A DNA stretch of 40,849 nucleotides from a bacterium (GTDB lineage Bacteria; Bacillota; Clostridia; Lachnospirales; Lachnospiraceae). The notes under the pieces are model-generated. The model was given only the letters and a program-made list of their open reading frames with translations, was not told the origin of the DNA and did not search any database. Shown here in pieces: positions 23,887 through 33,831 of this stretch. The first letter of the stretch is position 1; each line of letters opens with the position of its first letter. The DNA lies in NCBI GenBank assembly GCA_030535455.1, contig JAUNJY010000039.1, forward strand, positions 1-40,849. The letters are read 5' to 3'. The translations under genes were made by a program, and so were the position numbers.

Positions 23887-25124
23887 AGAAGAAAATGGTC
23901 GCTTTAGTTCTAGGTGTTTCAATTATGGGATCAATGATCACTGGTTGTGGTAGCAAAGGCAGTTCTGATACACCAACAGATACAACAGCAACACAAGGCG
24001 GAACTACAGAGCTAACAAAGGACGAGATTACATTAAAAGTATGGGAGTCCTCAGGTCAGACAGAAGACTTCATTAAACAAGCAGGGGCAGAATTCACAAA
24101 GAAATATCCTAACATCAAAATCGAATATGCGAATGTTGAAGTTGGTGATGCCAACACTCAAATCGCATTAGACGGTCCTTCAGGAGTAGGTGCTGATGTA
24201 TTCGCAACACCAAGTAATACAATTGGTGGTCTTGTAACAGGCGGACATATCTTAAAAGTAACAAATCCTGATGATGTAAAAGGAAAAGTTGCAGCTTCTT
24301 GTGAAAGTGCAGTTACATACAATGGCGATATTTACGGTTACCCAGTATCCGATGAAACATACGCATTATTCTATAATAAAGATTTAGTAAAAGAAGTTCC
24401 AACTACTTGGGAACAAGTAGAAGAATTCTGTAAGACTTTTAATTCAAAAGGAAAATACGGAATTATCTGGAATGTTGGCGATGCTTACTACTCACCAATC
24501 TTTACTGGTAAAAACGGAAACAAATTATTTGGTGCAGACGGTACGGATGCTACAAATACATATATGAATACAGCAGATGCTGTTGAAGGTATGAAATACT
24601 TCCAATCTTTAAAACAATATTTAAATGTACCAGCAGCTGATATCTCTGACAACTCTATTTGTTTAGCAGCATTTACAAGTGGTAAGGCAGCAATGTACAT
24701 CACTGGTCCTTGGAATGTAGCTGAATGTGAAAAAGCAAAAATGAACTTTGGTGTTACAACACTTCCAAGTTTACCAGGTGATGCTAATCCATCTGCTTCC
24801 TTCTCAGGTGCACGTACAATGCAAGTTTCCGCATATTCTAATCATCCAGCAGAAGCAGAAGCATTTGCTAAATTCTTAATCTCTGATGAAATGCAACAAT
24901 TACGTTTCAAATTAACAGGTGCTATTCCATCAACTAGCATCAAAGTTGATAGCGAATACATCACAGGTTTCCAAAAACAATTACAATATGCATACCCAAT
25001 GCCTTCTATTCCAGAAGTTGATCAATTCTGGGATCCAATGAAGAGTGCATGTGCTAATATCTGGGACGGTGCAGATGTTCAAAAAGAATTAGATTCTTGT
25101 AACACAGCAATCCTTACAAAATAA
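23883..25124 (+). CDS. Sugar ABC transporter substrate-binding lipoprotein
   Basis: The product is 413 aa, MalE-type (family 1 solute binding). The signal peptide has a lipobox (MITGC, Cys22), then a Ser/Thr/Asp-rich spacer. The mature part begins LKVWESSGQTEDFIKQ, continues with YGYPVSDETYALFYNKDL, typical of maltose/oligosaccharide binders, and includes MYITGPWNV. It captures sugar at the outer face of the membrane for the two permeases that follow. It overlaps the regulator gene by four bases and is followed by a stem-loop, the usual way to keep binding-protein levels above permease levels. Confidence 0.94.
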   Translation: MKKKMVALVLGVSIMGSMITGCGSKGSSDTPTDTTATQGGTTELTKDEITLKVWESSGQTEDFIKQAGAEFTKKYPNIKIEYANVEVGDANTQIALDGPSGVGADVFATPSNTIGGLVTGGHILKVTNPDDVKGKVAASCESAVTYNGDIYGYPVSDETYALFYNKDLVKEVPTTWEQVEEFCKTFNSKGKYGIIWNVGDAYYSPIFTGKNGNKLFGADGTDATNTYMNTADAVEGMKYFQSLKQYLNVPAADISDNSICLAAFTSGKAAMYITGPWNVAECEKAKMNFGVTTLPSLPGDANPSASFSGARTMQVSAYSNHPAEAEAFAKFLISDEMQQLRFKLTGAIPSTSIKVDSEYITGFQKQLQYAYPMPSIPEVDQFWDPMKSACANIWDGADVQKELDSCNTAILTK

Positions 25125-25148
25125 TATTACATTGGAAAATGATTTCAG

Positions 25149-25187
25149 AGAAAAGCTGTTCGTCTTATCAAAGACAATAGCTTTTCT
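25149..25187 (+). terminator. Intercistronic stem-loop after the binding-protein gene
   Basis: A 9-bp stem, agaaaagct/agcttttct (25149-25157 with 25179-25187), contains an inner gtctt/aagac helix and has a weak T tract. It probably causes partial termination or protects the upstream mRNA, lowering permease expression relative to the binding protein. Confidence 0.6.
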
Positions 25188-25205
25188 TACTTAAAGGAGA
25201 ATATT

Positions 25206-26528
25206 ATGAAGACTACTTTAAATCGAGATGGCAGTTCAAAAAAGAAAGTACTGCTCACATCTATTTTATTTATGGGTTTAAGCCATATTATTTATTTCAA
25301 ACAGTATGTTAAGGGTCTGTTCTATGCATTGATCGAGTTACTTTCTCTTCTATCCATTCCTTTCTTGGCAGGGAAAATATATGGGATGATCACACTAGGA
25401 TCTCCTCAGCCTAACATACCAATCAAACTTAGAGATAATTCCATGTTCATGTTAGTAGATGGAATTATGGTACTTGCAGTAATTGGGTTGATTATTATGT
25501 GCTACGTATTATCTGTACGCGGTGCGTTAAATGAATATAAAGATTTTTGTATTTCTGGTGATATGAAAGGTAACAAAGAAGCAATGCGTTCCGTTGTAGG
25601 AAAAGCATTTCCTGTCTTTGGCCTATTGCCAACAGTTTTCTTACTTTTATTTTTCGTAGTTGTTCCACTTGTCTTCTCTGCGGCTGTAGCATTTACCAAC
25701 TATTCTGCACCACAGCATATTCCACCAAATAATACGGTAGACTGGGTTGGATTTGATAACTTTGTAACCATGTTTGGCGGACAAGCAACATGGACAAGCG
25801 CATTTACCAGAGTTGCAATCTGGACATTACTCTGGGGAGCATTAGCTACTGTAACTTGTTATATTGGCGGTCTTATCATGGCAGTAGTGTTAAATGACAG
25901 TAAGATCAAGATCAAACCAGTATTTCGTTCCATCTTTATCTTGCCATACGCAGTACCAGCATTACTAAGCATGTTAGTTTGGAAAAACTTATTAAATGGT
26001 TCTTTCGGTGTTGTAAACCGTACTTTGATGGATTTGAAATTAATTACTGATCCAATTCCTTGGTTAAGTGATGTTTGGCTTTGTCGTGTCGTTTGTGTAT
26101 TAGTAAACCTTTGGGCAGGATTTTCTTACTTCATGTTACTGATCATGGGTAATATGACAGCAATTTCTCCTGACATTTATGAAGCTGCTAGAATTGATGG
26201 CGCAGGTAAATTCGTTATGTTTAGAAAGATTACGTTACCACTTGTATTATTCCAGACAACTCCACTTATCATTATGTCATTTACCCATAATATCAATAAC
26301 TTCGGTGCAATCTACTTCTTAACCGGTGGTCTTCCAAAGGTTGCAGACAGTACACTTACAAGTGCAGGCGGTACCGATATCCTTGTAACATGGATTTACA
26401 ACTTGACAGTAACATTAATGAAATACAACTATGCATCCGTATTAGCCGTAATCATCTTTATTGTTATGGCACCATTTGCAATTCTCAGCTTTAGAAATAC
26501 AAAATCATTTAAGGATGGTGAACTATAA
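25206..26528 (+). CDS. Sugar ABC transporter permease, MalF-type
   Basis: The product is 440 aa. About eight hydrophobic segments are visible, including an extra N-terminal pair, as in MalF-like proteins. The ATPase-docking EAA loop is EAARIDGAGKFVMFRKITLPLV near residues 328-349. Together with the next gene it forms the membrane channel for the sugar delivered by the upstream lipoprotein. aaggaga precedes the ATG. It overlaps the next gene by one base (TAATG). Confidence 0.94.
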   Translation: MKTTLNRDGSSKKKVLLTSILFMGLSHIIYFKQYVKGLFYALIELLSLLSIPFLAGKIYGMITLGSPQPNIPIKLRDNSMFMLVDGIMVLAVIGLIIMCYVLSVRGALNEYKDFCISGDMKGNKEAMRSVVGKAFPVFGLLPTVFLLLFFVVVPLVFSAAVAFTNYSAPQHIPPNNTVDWVGFDNFVTMFGGQATWTSAFTRVAIWTLLWGALATVTCYIGGLIMAVVLNDSKIKIKPVFRSIFILPYAVPALLSMLVWKNLLNGSFGVVNRTLMDLKLITDPIPWLSDVWLCRVVCVLVNLWAGFSYFMLLIMGNMTAISPDIYEAARIDGAGKFVMFRKITLPLVLFQTTPLIIMSFTHNINNFGAIYFLTGGLPKVADSTLTSAGGTDILVTWIYNLTVTLMKYNYASVLAVIIFIVMAPFAILSFRNTKSFKDGEL

Positions 26529-27367
26529 TGAAAAAAACATTAGGTAAGACATTGAATCAAGCGATTGTCTGGATCTTCTTGATTTTGACAAGCTTTATCG
26601 TTCTCTACCCTTTGGTATATGTAGTAAGTGCGGCATTCTCTCCAAAACAGAATATATCAGACCTTAACGTTATTCCTTTTGGTGATGGATTTACCATAGC
26701 AAACTTTACCCAGATCTTTAAGAATACAGATTATCCATTGTGGTTTATGAATACATTGATCGTTGCAACAGTAACGATGATAGGTACCGTTTTTGTATGT
26801 GCACTTAGTGCCTACATATTCTCAAGATTTAAATTTACACTGAAAAAACCATTGTTAATGACATTATTAATTCTTCAGATCTTCCCATCTTTCGTTGGTA
26901 TGATCGCAATTTATGTAATCTTATATCGTATTAATGGTTTAGACACCTTATGGGGACTTGTCTTAGTTTATCTTGCAGGTAATATTCCGTATAACACATG
27001 GCTCGTTAAGAGTTACCTTGATACTATTCCAAGAAGTTTGGACGAAGCAGCAAGAATTGATGGTGCAAACCATATGCAGATCTTTTTAAGAGTCGTATTA
27101 CCACTTGCAAAACCAATTGTCACATTCTTATGCATTACCAGCTTTACTGCTCCATGGATGGACTATATCTTCCCTAAAATGGTATTAAGATCCTCGAAAG
27201 TACAGACAGTTGCTTTGGGACTTTACAGTTTTGTAACAGATAAGAAGAATTTATTTGCAGATTTTGCTGCTGGTGCATTGCTCATTTCTGTACCATTTAT
27301 CATTTTCTTTGTTGTGACACAGAAAATGTTAATCACTTCTTTAGGTGGCGCTGCAGTAAAAGAATAA
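26528..27367 (+). CDS. Sugar ABC transporter permease, MalG-type
   Basis: The product is 279 aa with six hydrophobic segments. The EAA loop is EAARIDGANHMQIFLRVVLPLA (about residues 175-196). It pairs with the MalF-type permease, with which it is translationally coupled by a one-base overlap. No ATP-binding subunit is encoded in the operon, so a shared MsmX-type ATPase elsewhere in the genome must energise the transporter. Confidence 0.95.
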   Translation: MKKTLGKTLNQAIVWIFLILTSFIVLYPLVYVVSAAFSPKQNISDLNVIPFGDGFTIANFTQIFKNTDYPLWFMNTLIVATVTMIGTVFVCALSAYIFSRFKFTLKKPLLMTLLILQIFPSFVGMIAIYVILYRINGLDTLWGLVLVYLAGNIPYNTWLVKSYLDTIPRSLDEAARIDGANHMQIFLRVVLPLAKPIVTFLCITSFTAPWMDYIFPKMVLRSSKVQTVALGLYSFVTDKKNLFADFAAGALLISVPFIIFFVVTQKMLITSLGGAAVKE

Positions 27368-27385
27368 CTAGAAGGAGAGTTATCA

Positions 27386-30151
27386 ATGAAACATTTTAAT
27401 AACCAACCTGGTGTTTATTGTTTAAATAAAGGCTGGAAGTTTACAGAGCAGAACCTATCAGTACTTCCACCTACGAAAAACCATGATGACGTGTATGGAT
27501 TTTCCAAAGGCGGTGCTGCAAAAGGACCTGCCGATGCAAGTTTTGATGATTCAGATTGGGAACTGGTAGAACTGCCTCATGATTTTGTTACTAAACATGA
27601 GTTTACCAAAGAGGGATCGCCAAACCAAGGGTACAAGGAACGAGGGATTGCATGGTATCGCATGCAATTCCCATTATCCGAGGAAGATAAGGGCAGGCAG
27701 ATTGAGCTGGAATTTGAAGGCATGTCTTGTGATGCTGAAATTTATATCAATGGAACGATTTTAAAACGTAGTTTTTCCGGATATAACGGATTTACTATCG
27801 ATATGACGGATATGGCTAACTTTGGTGTCATTCCAAATACCATTGCAATCAAGATTGATGCTACCGCTTGGGAAGGCTGGTGGTATGAAGGTGCTGGCAT
27901 ATACAGAAATATATGGTTAATTAAAAAGGCTCCTGTTCATATTGCTGCAGACGGTGTATTTGTGAAACCGTTACACCAAGGAAAAACAAGCTGGAATACA
28001 GAAATTGCTGTAGAGATCGAAAATACATTTGAGTTTGATCAACAAGTATGCGTAACGGCAGAATTAAGAAATCCAGAAGGCAATCTAGAAGGAACATCTA
28101 TGATAAATGGCGTTGTAGGCGGTTTTGCAACGGAATGCCTTCATACCCAAATTACAGTGGATGCTCCAGCGTTATGGAGTCCTGAAACGCCAACGCTCTA
28201 TACTGTAAAAGTTAGTGTGGCTTATGATGGCAAGGAACAGGATTATTTAACTATTCCAATTGGATATCGTACCATTTTATTAGAGCCAGAGAATGGTTTC
28301 TGGTTAAATGGCGAAAATGTGAAATTAAAAGGATTTTGCAATCATCAGGATCACAGTGGAATCGGTGTTGCAGTACCTTATTCCATTAAAGAATATCGCA
28401 TTAAGCTACTTAAAGAATTAGGGGCAAATGCATACCGTCTTGCACATAATCCGGATCCTGAAATTCTTGAAATCTGCGATCGCCTTGGCATGATGGTAAT
28501 GGAGGAAAACAGAACCTTTAGCTCTGCATCAGATAATCTAGAAGAGATAAAAGGCATTGTAAGAAGAGCAAGAAACCATCCAAGCGTGGTATTATACTCT
28601 GTATTAAACGAAGAGCCATTGCAAGGAAGCCAGAAAGGCAGAAGAATTGCAGGCCGCCTGCAAGCTACAGTGAAATCATTAGATGATACTCGACCTGTCT
28701 TAGGTGCATTAAATGGTGGATATATGGAAGAAGAGGGAGCAACAACAATTTTGGATGCAGTCGGAATTAACTATAATCCAGCACGATACGACGATTTCCA
28801 TAAGAAATTCCCTAACATTCCACTGATTGGATCAGAGACTGCAAGTGCATTTATGGTTCGTGGTGAATATGAGACGGATTATGAAAAACATGTAATCAAT
28901 TGTTATGATGATGAGGCTGCGTTATGGGGAAATACCATAAAAGAAGCATGGAAATGCGTCAAGGAACGTCCATTTGTAGCAGGTACCTTTGTGTGGACCG
29001 GATTTGACTACCGTGGAGAACCTACGCCATTTGAATGGCCAAGTGTGGCAACCTTCTTTGGGACGTATGACAGCTGCGGATTTGAAAAGGATGCATGTTA
29101 TTTCTATAAGGCATTTTGGAAGGATGAGCCAATGGTACACCTTGTATCTCCATGGGCACAAAAACAAGAAACAGGAAAGAACATAAGAGTCCTTGTGATT
29201 ACCAACTGTGAAGAAGTCGAAGTATTCTGTAACGGAGCATCTATCGGAAGAAAAGCAGCAGATGAATACGAACAAGCTGAGTTTTTGGTACCATATGAAG
29301 ATGCTGAGTTAAAAACTATCGCTTATAAAGGTGGAAATCCAGTTGCTACAGATATTCAGTTAACAGCAAAAAAACCTGTGAAACTACAGCTCACTGCTAG
29401 CCAGCCAAGTATAAATGCTGGTGGATATGATGCAGTTGCAATCAATGTGGCATTACTTGATGAGCAAGGAGTCGTAATTCCTAATACAAGTCAAAAGGTA
29501 CACTTTGAGTTGGAACATGCAGTACTTTTAGGCGTTGGCAATGGCGATCCAAACAGCCATGAGGCTGATGTAGCTATAGAAAGAACGTTATATCATGGAA
29601 AAGCACAAGCGATTATAAAAGCACAGGATGAGGAAGACCTTAAAATCACTGTTACTTGTGAAGGAGTGGAAGCGGCAACGATTATTATTCCGGTTACTCC
29701 TTATAATTCAATACCATATATCATGCCAACAGAAGAAGTGGTAGTAGATGGATGGAAATTATATTACAAGACGTTTGATAAGAAGCCGGATCCGAATCCA
29801 AAGGTTGATGCAAATGATATGAATAGCTTTGAGCCAGTTAACTTTACAGGCCTTCCTCAGGCTGAATTAGCTGGTAAGTTAGATCAGTATGGCTTATATC
29901 GTACGAAGTTTGATTTTGGCAAGGCTGAGCCAAATCGATATCTATACTTTAGTGATATCAAGGGCCATGTATGGATCTATATTGATGGTGTAGAAATGGG
30001 AAGCAGAACAGATGCTTTTGGCGGCTATATGGTGATTGATTTACCGGATGATTTTTCAGGAGAGCATATTGTATCGGTAACAATTTTAAATTCCAATGTA
30101 GAATGGCCTCAAGCCGGAATTTGTGCTCCTGTTGTAATGGGAATGAAATAA
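27386..30151 (+). CDS. Glycoside hydrolase family 2 (beta-galactosidase-like)
   Basis: The product is 921 aa with no signal peptide, hence cytoplasmic; it hydrolyses sugars delivered by the upstream transporter. An N-terminal sugar-binding domain includes GIAWYRMQFPL and WEGWWYEGAGIYRNIWL; then come an Ig-like domain, a TIM barrel with acid/base Glu409 (SVLNEEP) and nucleophile Glu484 (IGSETAS), and C-terminal Ig-like (DUF4982-type) and jelly-roll-like domains. The family includes beta-galactosidase, beta-glucuronidase and beta-mannosidase, and the specificity here is not decided. aaggagag precedes the ATG, 18 nt after the MalG-type gene. Last gene of the operon. Confidence 0.93.
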   Translation: MKHFNNQPGVYCLNKGWKFTEQNLSVLPPTKNHDDVYGFSKGGAAKGPADASFDDSDWELVELPHDFVTKHEFTKEGSPNQGYKERGIAWYRMQFPLSEEDKGRQIELEFEGMSCDAEIYINGTILKRSFSGYNGFTIDMTDMANFGVIPNTIAIKIDATAWEGWWYEGAGIYRNIWLIKKAPVHIAADGVFVKPLHQGKTSWNTEIAVEIENTFEFDQQVCVTAELRNPEGNLEGTSMINGVVGGFATECLHTQITVDAPALWSPETPTLYTVKVSVAYDGKEQDYLTIPIGYRTILLEPENGFWLNGENVKLKGFCNHQDHSGIGVAVPYSIKEYRIKLLKELGANAYRLAHNPDPEILEICDRLGMMVMEENRTFSSASDNLEEIKGIVRRARNHPSVVLYSVLNEEPLQGSQKGRRIAGRLQATVKSLDDTRPVLGALNGGYMEEEGATTILDAVGINYNPARYDDFHKKFPNIPLIGSETASAFMVRGEYETDYEKHVINCYDDEAALWGNTIKEAWKCVKERPFVAGTFVWTGFDYRGEPTPFEWPSVATFFGTYDSCGFEKDACYFYKAFWKDEPMVHLVSPWAQKQETGKNIRVLVITNCEEVEVFCNGASIGRKAADEYEQAEFLVPYEDAELKTIAYKGGNPVATDIQLTAKKPVKLQLTASQPSINAGGYDAVAINVALLDEQGVVIPNTSQKVHFELEHAVLLGVGNGDPNSHEADVAIERTLYHGKAQAIIKAQDEEDLKITVTCEGVEAATIIIPVTPYNSIPYIMPTEEVVVDGWKLYYKTFDKKPDPNPKVDANDMNSFEPVNFTGLPQAELAGKLDQYGLYRTKFDFGKAEPNRYLYFSDIKGHVWIYIDGVEMGSRTDAFGGYMVIDLPDDFSGEHIVSVTILNSNVEWPQAGICAPVVMGMK

Positions 30152-30225
30152 GGAGTTTTTGGTATTGTAATAAATATCACGTATGATTAAGGTATAATGC
30201 CCCAAAGTACAAAGGAACGATAGAT

Positions 30226-30263
30226 AGACCTCTGTCTCTAATGCGAGACAGGGGTCTTTTTTA
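30226..30263 (+). terminator. Terminator of the GH2 operon
   Basis: A 12-bp stem with one G-T pair (30226-30237 with 30246-30257) and an 8-nt loop is followed by six T. It lies 75 nt after the GH2 stop. Confidence 0.85.
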
Positions 30264-30482
30264 GTTGGATGACTACTGTGTTTAAGGCCTGTTAGTGTAG
30301 AATTGTAGTTAGAACGCGCAGGTGTATGTTCGAATTTAAGTGGAAAAACATCCAGTAAACGGGAAAACAAACATACAGCAATAGATGCTGTATCATAGAA
30401 GTATTAAGGAGAAGGAGTACATCTGTACGGATATACATTATAAATAGAAAGAAACTTCGACGATTTTTTGACTGAATTAAGG

Positions 30483-30551
30483 TGTACAAACAAAATTAGA
30501 TATGTTAAAATGTAGCGTGGAAGATTGAAAGACAAGAAAATGTAATATAAT
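30483..30551 (+). promoter_or_regulatory. Two candidate promoters of the radC-mre-min cluster
   Basis: P1: tgtaca (30483-30488), 17 nt, TAAAAT (30506-30511) with an extended TGn motif. P2: ttgaaa (30525-30530), 15 nt, TATAAT (30546-30551). Both face radC, whose ATG is at 30628. The gap 30264-30482 is AT-rich with no gene seen. Confidence 0.45.
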
Positions 30552-30627
30552 TTCTTGATAGAAACCTTTATGTCTAATCAACAATGGGGCAAATGTTTGA
30601 GGAGAGAACATAAAGGGGTGCAGTTAT

Positions 30628-31323
30628 ATGAATCAACCAAGATCCATGAAAGACTTGCCAACTTGTGAGCGACCATATGAGAAGTTTTTATCACATGGAG
30701 CAGCAAGTCTGTCAGATGCGGAACTTTTAGCTGTAATTTTACGTACTGGTACAAAATCTATGAATGTGATTGATGTCGCAAATGAAATTTTGTCATATTC
30801 TTCAGAATTTCCGGGACTTTTGGTGTTACACCATATCAGCTTAAAAGAACTGACCAATGTAAGTGGAATAGGTACAGTGAAAGCAATCCAGATCTTATGT
30901 ATTGCAGAACTGAACAAACGAATGACCAAAGCAAAAAGGAAAGATGGCGTCCGCCTCTTATCACCAGAGACAGTAGCTAGTTATTATATGGAGGACATGC
31001 GTCATTTAACTACGGAGCAAATACTGCTTGTCATGATCGATTCAAAAAGTAAGATTATCAAAGAAGACATCATTTCGACAGGCACAGTGAATGCATCTAT
31101 CTTGGCACCCAGAGAAATCTTTATCAAAGCATTATCTTTTGGTGCTGTTAATATTATACTACTTCACAATCATCCAAGCGGAGATCCCACTCCGAGTACG
31201 GAAGACATCAAAACGACGAACCGTATCAAGGAAGCCGGATCAATCATCGGAATTAAGCTTATGGACCACATCATTATTGGTGATAATAAGTATATAAGCT
31301 TAAAAGAAATAGGACTACTGTAA
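30628..31323 (+). CDS. radC: RadC-family JAB/MPN domain protein
   Basis: The product is 231 aa. A helix-hairpin-helix region (ELTNVSGIGTVKAIQILCI) is followed by a JAMM metal site, HNHPSGDPTPSTED, with His180, His182 and the distal Asp. The family was named for DNA repair, but this role was not upheld and the biochemical activity is uncertain. It is conserved just ahead of mreB in Firmicutes, as here, with 20 nt between. ggggtg precedes the ATG. Confidence 0.95.
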   Translation: MNQPRSMKDLPTCERPYEKFLSHGAASLSDAELLAVILRTGTKSMNVIDVANEILSYSSEFPGLLVLHHISLKELTNVSGIGTVKAIQILCIAELNKRMTKAKRKDGVRLLSPETVASYYMEDMRHLTTEQILLVMIDSKSKIIKEDIISTGTVNASILAPREIFIKALSFGAVNIILLHNHPSGDPTPSTEDIKTTNRIKEAGSIIGIKLMDHIIIGDNKYISLKEIGLL

Positions 31324-31343
31324 AACTAGAAGGGAGAACTTAA

Positions 31344-32378
31344 ATGACTAACAAACTATTAGGAATAGATTTAGGTACAAGTACCTTGAAAATATACAAA
31401 AAAGGTAGCGAGATTGTATTTGATGAAAAAAATGTCATTGCTGTTGAGAATAAGAAAAAAGTAATCGCTTTTGGTGACGAAGCATATGACATGCTTGAAA
31501 AAGCACCTAAATCCATCCAGGTATCATACCCTGTAAAGAACGGTGTTATCGCTGATATTGCCAATATGGAAACACTTATTGACTGTTCTTTAAAACAAGT
31601 ATTAAAAGGAAGTCTACGTGCTGGCTATATCTTAGTTGCAGTACCTACAGACATCACAGAAGTAGAAAAGAAAGCATTCTACGACTTAATCATGAATTCC
31701 AAAGCCAAAGTAAAAGGCGTTGGTATCGTAGAAAAACCTATTGCAGCTGCTCTTGGAGCAGGACTAGATATTACATGTGCAAATGGTGTTATGACAGTTG
31801 ATATCGGTGCGGATACGACTGAAATCTCCATTATGTCATTAGGTGGTATCGTAATCAGCAAGCTAATTCCAATCGGAGGAAGCAAATTAGACGAATCCAT
31901 CAAGTTATATGTTAAGAAAAAATATAACTTATTAATTGGTGATAAGACTGCTGAGGTAATTAAAAAACAATTAGCAAATGCTTATGAAACAACAGACGAA
32001 AGCATTGAAGTATACGGAAGAAATGTTGTGACAGGCCTTCCAAGCAAGATGGAAATCAGCGCAGAAATGGTACATGAAGCGATTATCGAATACATCAATT
32101 CTATTATTGATGCAATCAAGATGATCCTTGAAAGAACTCCACCAGAAATTTCATCCGATATCATCGATAGCGGTATTTATTTAACAGGTGGTTCTGCAAG
32201 CATCAAAAACTTAGACAAGTTAATCAGTAAAGAAACTGAGCTTCAAGTAAATGTTTGCAATAATCCAGCAGATGCGGTAATCAACGGTCTTGGAGCAATT
32301 ATTGAAGATTCTAACTTAAAGACTCTTACAACGATTGTTACTTCCAGTACAAATTCAATGAATCGCAGATTAAGATAA
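31344..32378 (+). CDS. mreB: Rod-shape determining protein MreB
   Basis: The product is 344 aa, a bacterial actin. It forms membrane-associated filaments that steer elongation-phase wall synthesis. Phosphate loops: LGIDLGTSTLKIY near the N terminus and MTVDIGADTTEISIMSLGG mid-protein. The adenosine-binding segment IYLTGGSASIKNLDKLI is near the C terminus. Sequence details (STLKIYKKG for the usual NTLVYVKGKG-type segment) show a divergent clostridial form. It heads the mreB-mreC-mreD-mrdA block. Confidence 0.95.
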   Translation: MTNKLLGIDLGTSTLKIYKKGSEIVFDEKNVIAVENKKKVIAFGDEAYDMLEKAPKSIQVSYPVKNGVIADIANMETLIDCSLKQVLKGSLRAGYILVAVPTDITEVEKKAFYDLIMNSKAKVKGVGIVEKPIAAALGAGLDITCANGVMTVDIGADTTEISIMSLGGIVISKLIPIGGSKLDESIKLYVKKKYNLLIGDKTAEVIKKQLANAYETTDESIEVYGRNVVTGLPSKMEISAEMVHEAIIEYINSIIDAIKMILERTPPEISSDIIDSGIYLTGGSASIKNLDKLISKETELQVNVCNNPADAVINGLGAIIEDSNLKTLTTIVTSSTNSMNRRLR

Positions 32379-32413
32379 ACATAATTGCTTAAAAAGACTT
32401 TAGGGAGGTTATT

Positions 32414-33310
32414 ATGAAACAAAAGTTTAAGTTGACCATTCCACCTAGGTATACATTAGCAATTCTGTCCTTTGTGTGCATTATCCTTGCAGTTGTATCA
32501 TTCAAATATAAGGATAGCGTGGCACCCGTAAAAACCTTGGTTGGTAGCGTTATGACACCAATGCAAAAAGGAATAAATCAAGTAGGAAGTTACGTGCATT
32601 CCAAAACGGAACTCATTACTTCCATTGAAAAACTGACAAAGGAAAACGAAACCTTACAAAATGAATTAAACGATGTAACTGCTAATAACAAAGTGTTACA
32701 ACAAGAGCAGTATGAACTGAATACATTAAGAGAACTTTATAAACTGGATCAGAAATATTCCAGTTACCCAAAAGTTGCTGCAGAAGTACTAGAACGATCA
32801 AGCAACTGGTATAGTACGATCAAAATCGATAAGGGAACCAAAGACGGATTAGCAGTTGACATGAATGTCATCGCAGGCGAAGGTCTTGTAGGTATCATTA
32901 CAGAAGTTGGTTACAACTATTCTACAGTAAGATTGATTACAGACGATAACAGCAATGTAAGCGGAATGTTCTTAAAGACAGGAGATACATGTAATGTAAA
33001 TGGTAATTTACAGCTTGTAGATTCTGGGCTTATGAACCTGAATGTAATCAAAAAAGACGCAACTGTTGAAAGCGGATATGAAGTTGTTACATCCAAGATC
33101 AGTGAGCGATTTCTTCCAAATATCTTAATTGGTTATGTAGAGACGGTGGAGACTGGTGCTGATAAAGTAACAAAGACGGGTTATATCAGACCAGCAGTAG
33201 ATTTTTCTAAATTAGATACCGTATTAGTAATAACACAGTTAAAAGAAAAACTACTAGATACAGATCCAAATGCTTCAGCTACTCCAACTCCAGATACAAA
33301 GAATAATTAA
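32414..33310 (+). CDS. mreC: Rod-shape determining protein MreC
   Basis: The product is 298 aa. A short cytoplasmic N terminus precedes one transmembrane helix (about residues 14-34), then a coiled coil rich in Leu, Glu and Asn (about 73-112) and the beta-barrel extracytoplasmic domain (VAAEVLERSSNWYSTIKIDKG onward). It ends in a low-complexity Thr/Pro/Asp tail. The protein links MreB to PBP2 and MreD. taggagg-type ribosome binding site; 35 nt after mreB. Confidence 0.95.
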   Translation: MKQKFKLTIPPRYTLAILSFVCIILAVVSFKYKDSVAPVKTLVGSVMTPMQKGINQVGSYVHSKTELITSIEKLTKENETLQNELNDVTANNKVLQQEQYELNTLRELYKLDQKYSSYPKVAAEVLERSSNWYSTIKIDKGTKDGLAVDMNVIAGEGLVGIITEVGYNYSTVRLITDDNSNVSGMFLKTGDTCNVNGNLQLVDSGLMNLNVIKKDATVESGYEVVTSKISERFLPNILIGYVETVETGADKVTKTGYIRPAVDFSKLDTVLVITQLKEKLLDTDPNASATPTPDTKNN

Positions 33311-33324
33311 GGAGTGTGAAGCAG

Positions 33325-33831
33325 ATGAAGCGAAATTTATGTTTTATAGCAACGATCATCGTTTGCTATCTGTTACAGTCAACGGTGTTTCAATATTTGC
33401 AGCTTGCACATATTGCACCGAACTTATTATTAATTGTCGTTGTGGCAATCGCCTACATTCGTGGGAAAAATGAAGCCATGTTTTACGGACTATTGTGTGG
33501 ACTTCTGATGGATTGTCAACATAGCGAAATCATAGGTATTTATACATTCTTATATATATTAGTTGGATATTTGGCAGGTTTTTGTAATAAACTTTATTAC
33601 CATGACGATTATACGATCCCAATTGCTCTTGTAGCAGTTGGGGATATCGTATTTAACATATTGTTTTACGTGATAGCGTTCTTATTACGTAACCGTACGG
33701 ATTTCTTATACTACTTTAGACGAATTATTATACCAGAGGCTGTATATACCGTTTTAATATCAATATTCCTTTATAAATTAATTCACTATTTTGTAACTAA
33801 TATAGAAAACATGTCTAGAAAGGAGTCATAA
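33325..33831 (+). CDS. mreD: Rod-shape determining protein MreD
   Basis: The product is 168 aa, all-helical membrane protein with about five hydrophobic segments. The start at 33325 is chosen because aaggagtg is at a proper distance; the in-frame GTG at 33316 lies on top of that site. It sits between mreC (14 nt gap) and the PBP2 gene (no gap), the canonical order. Confidence 0.93.
   Translation: MKRNLCFIATIIVCYLLQSTVFQYLQLAHIAPNLLLIVVVAIAYIRGKNEAMFYGLLCGLLMDCQHSEIIGIYTFLYILVGYLAGFCNKLYYHDDYTIPIALVAVGDIVFNILFYVIAFLLRNRTDFLYYFRRIIIPEAVYTVLISIFLYKLIHYFVTNIENMSRKES

Noticed and set aside
28922-29275. Minus-strand 117-codon frame opposite the GH2 gene
   Set aside because: Cys/Phe-rich shadow of a well-supported coding sequence on the plus strand.
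30193-30198. TATAAT upstream of the GH2 terminator, as a promoter for a short RNA
   Set aside because: No -35 at acceptable spacing; the only candidate, ttgtaa, is 22 nt away.
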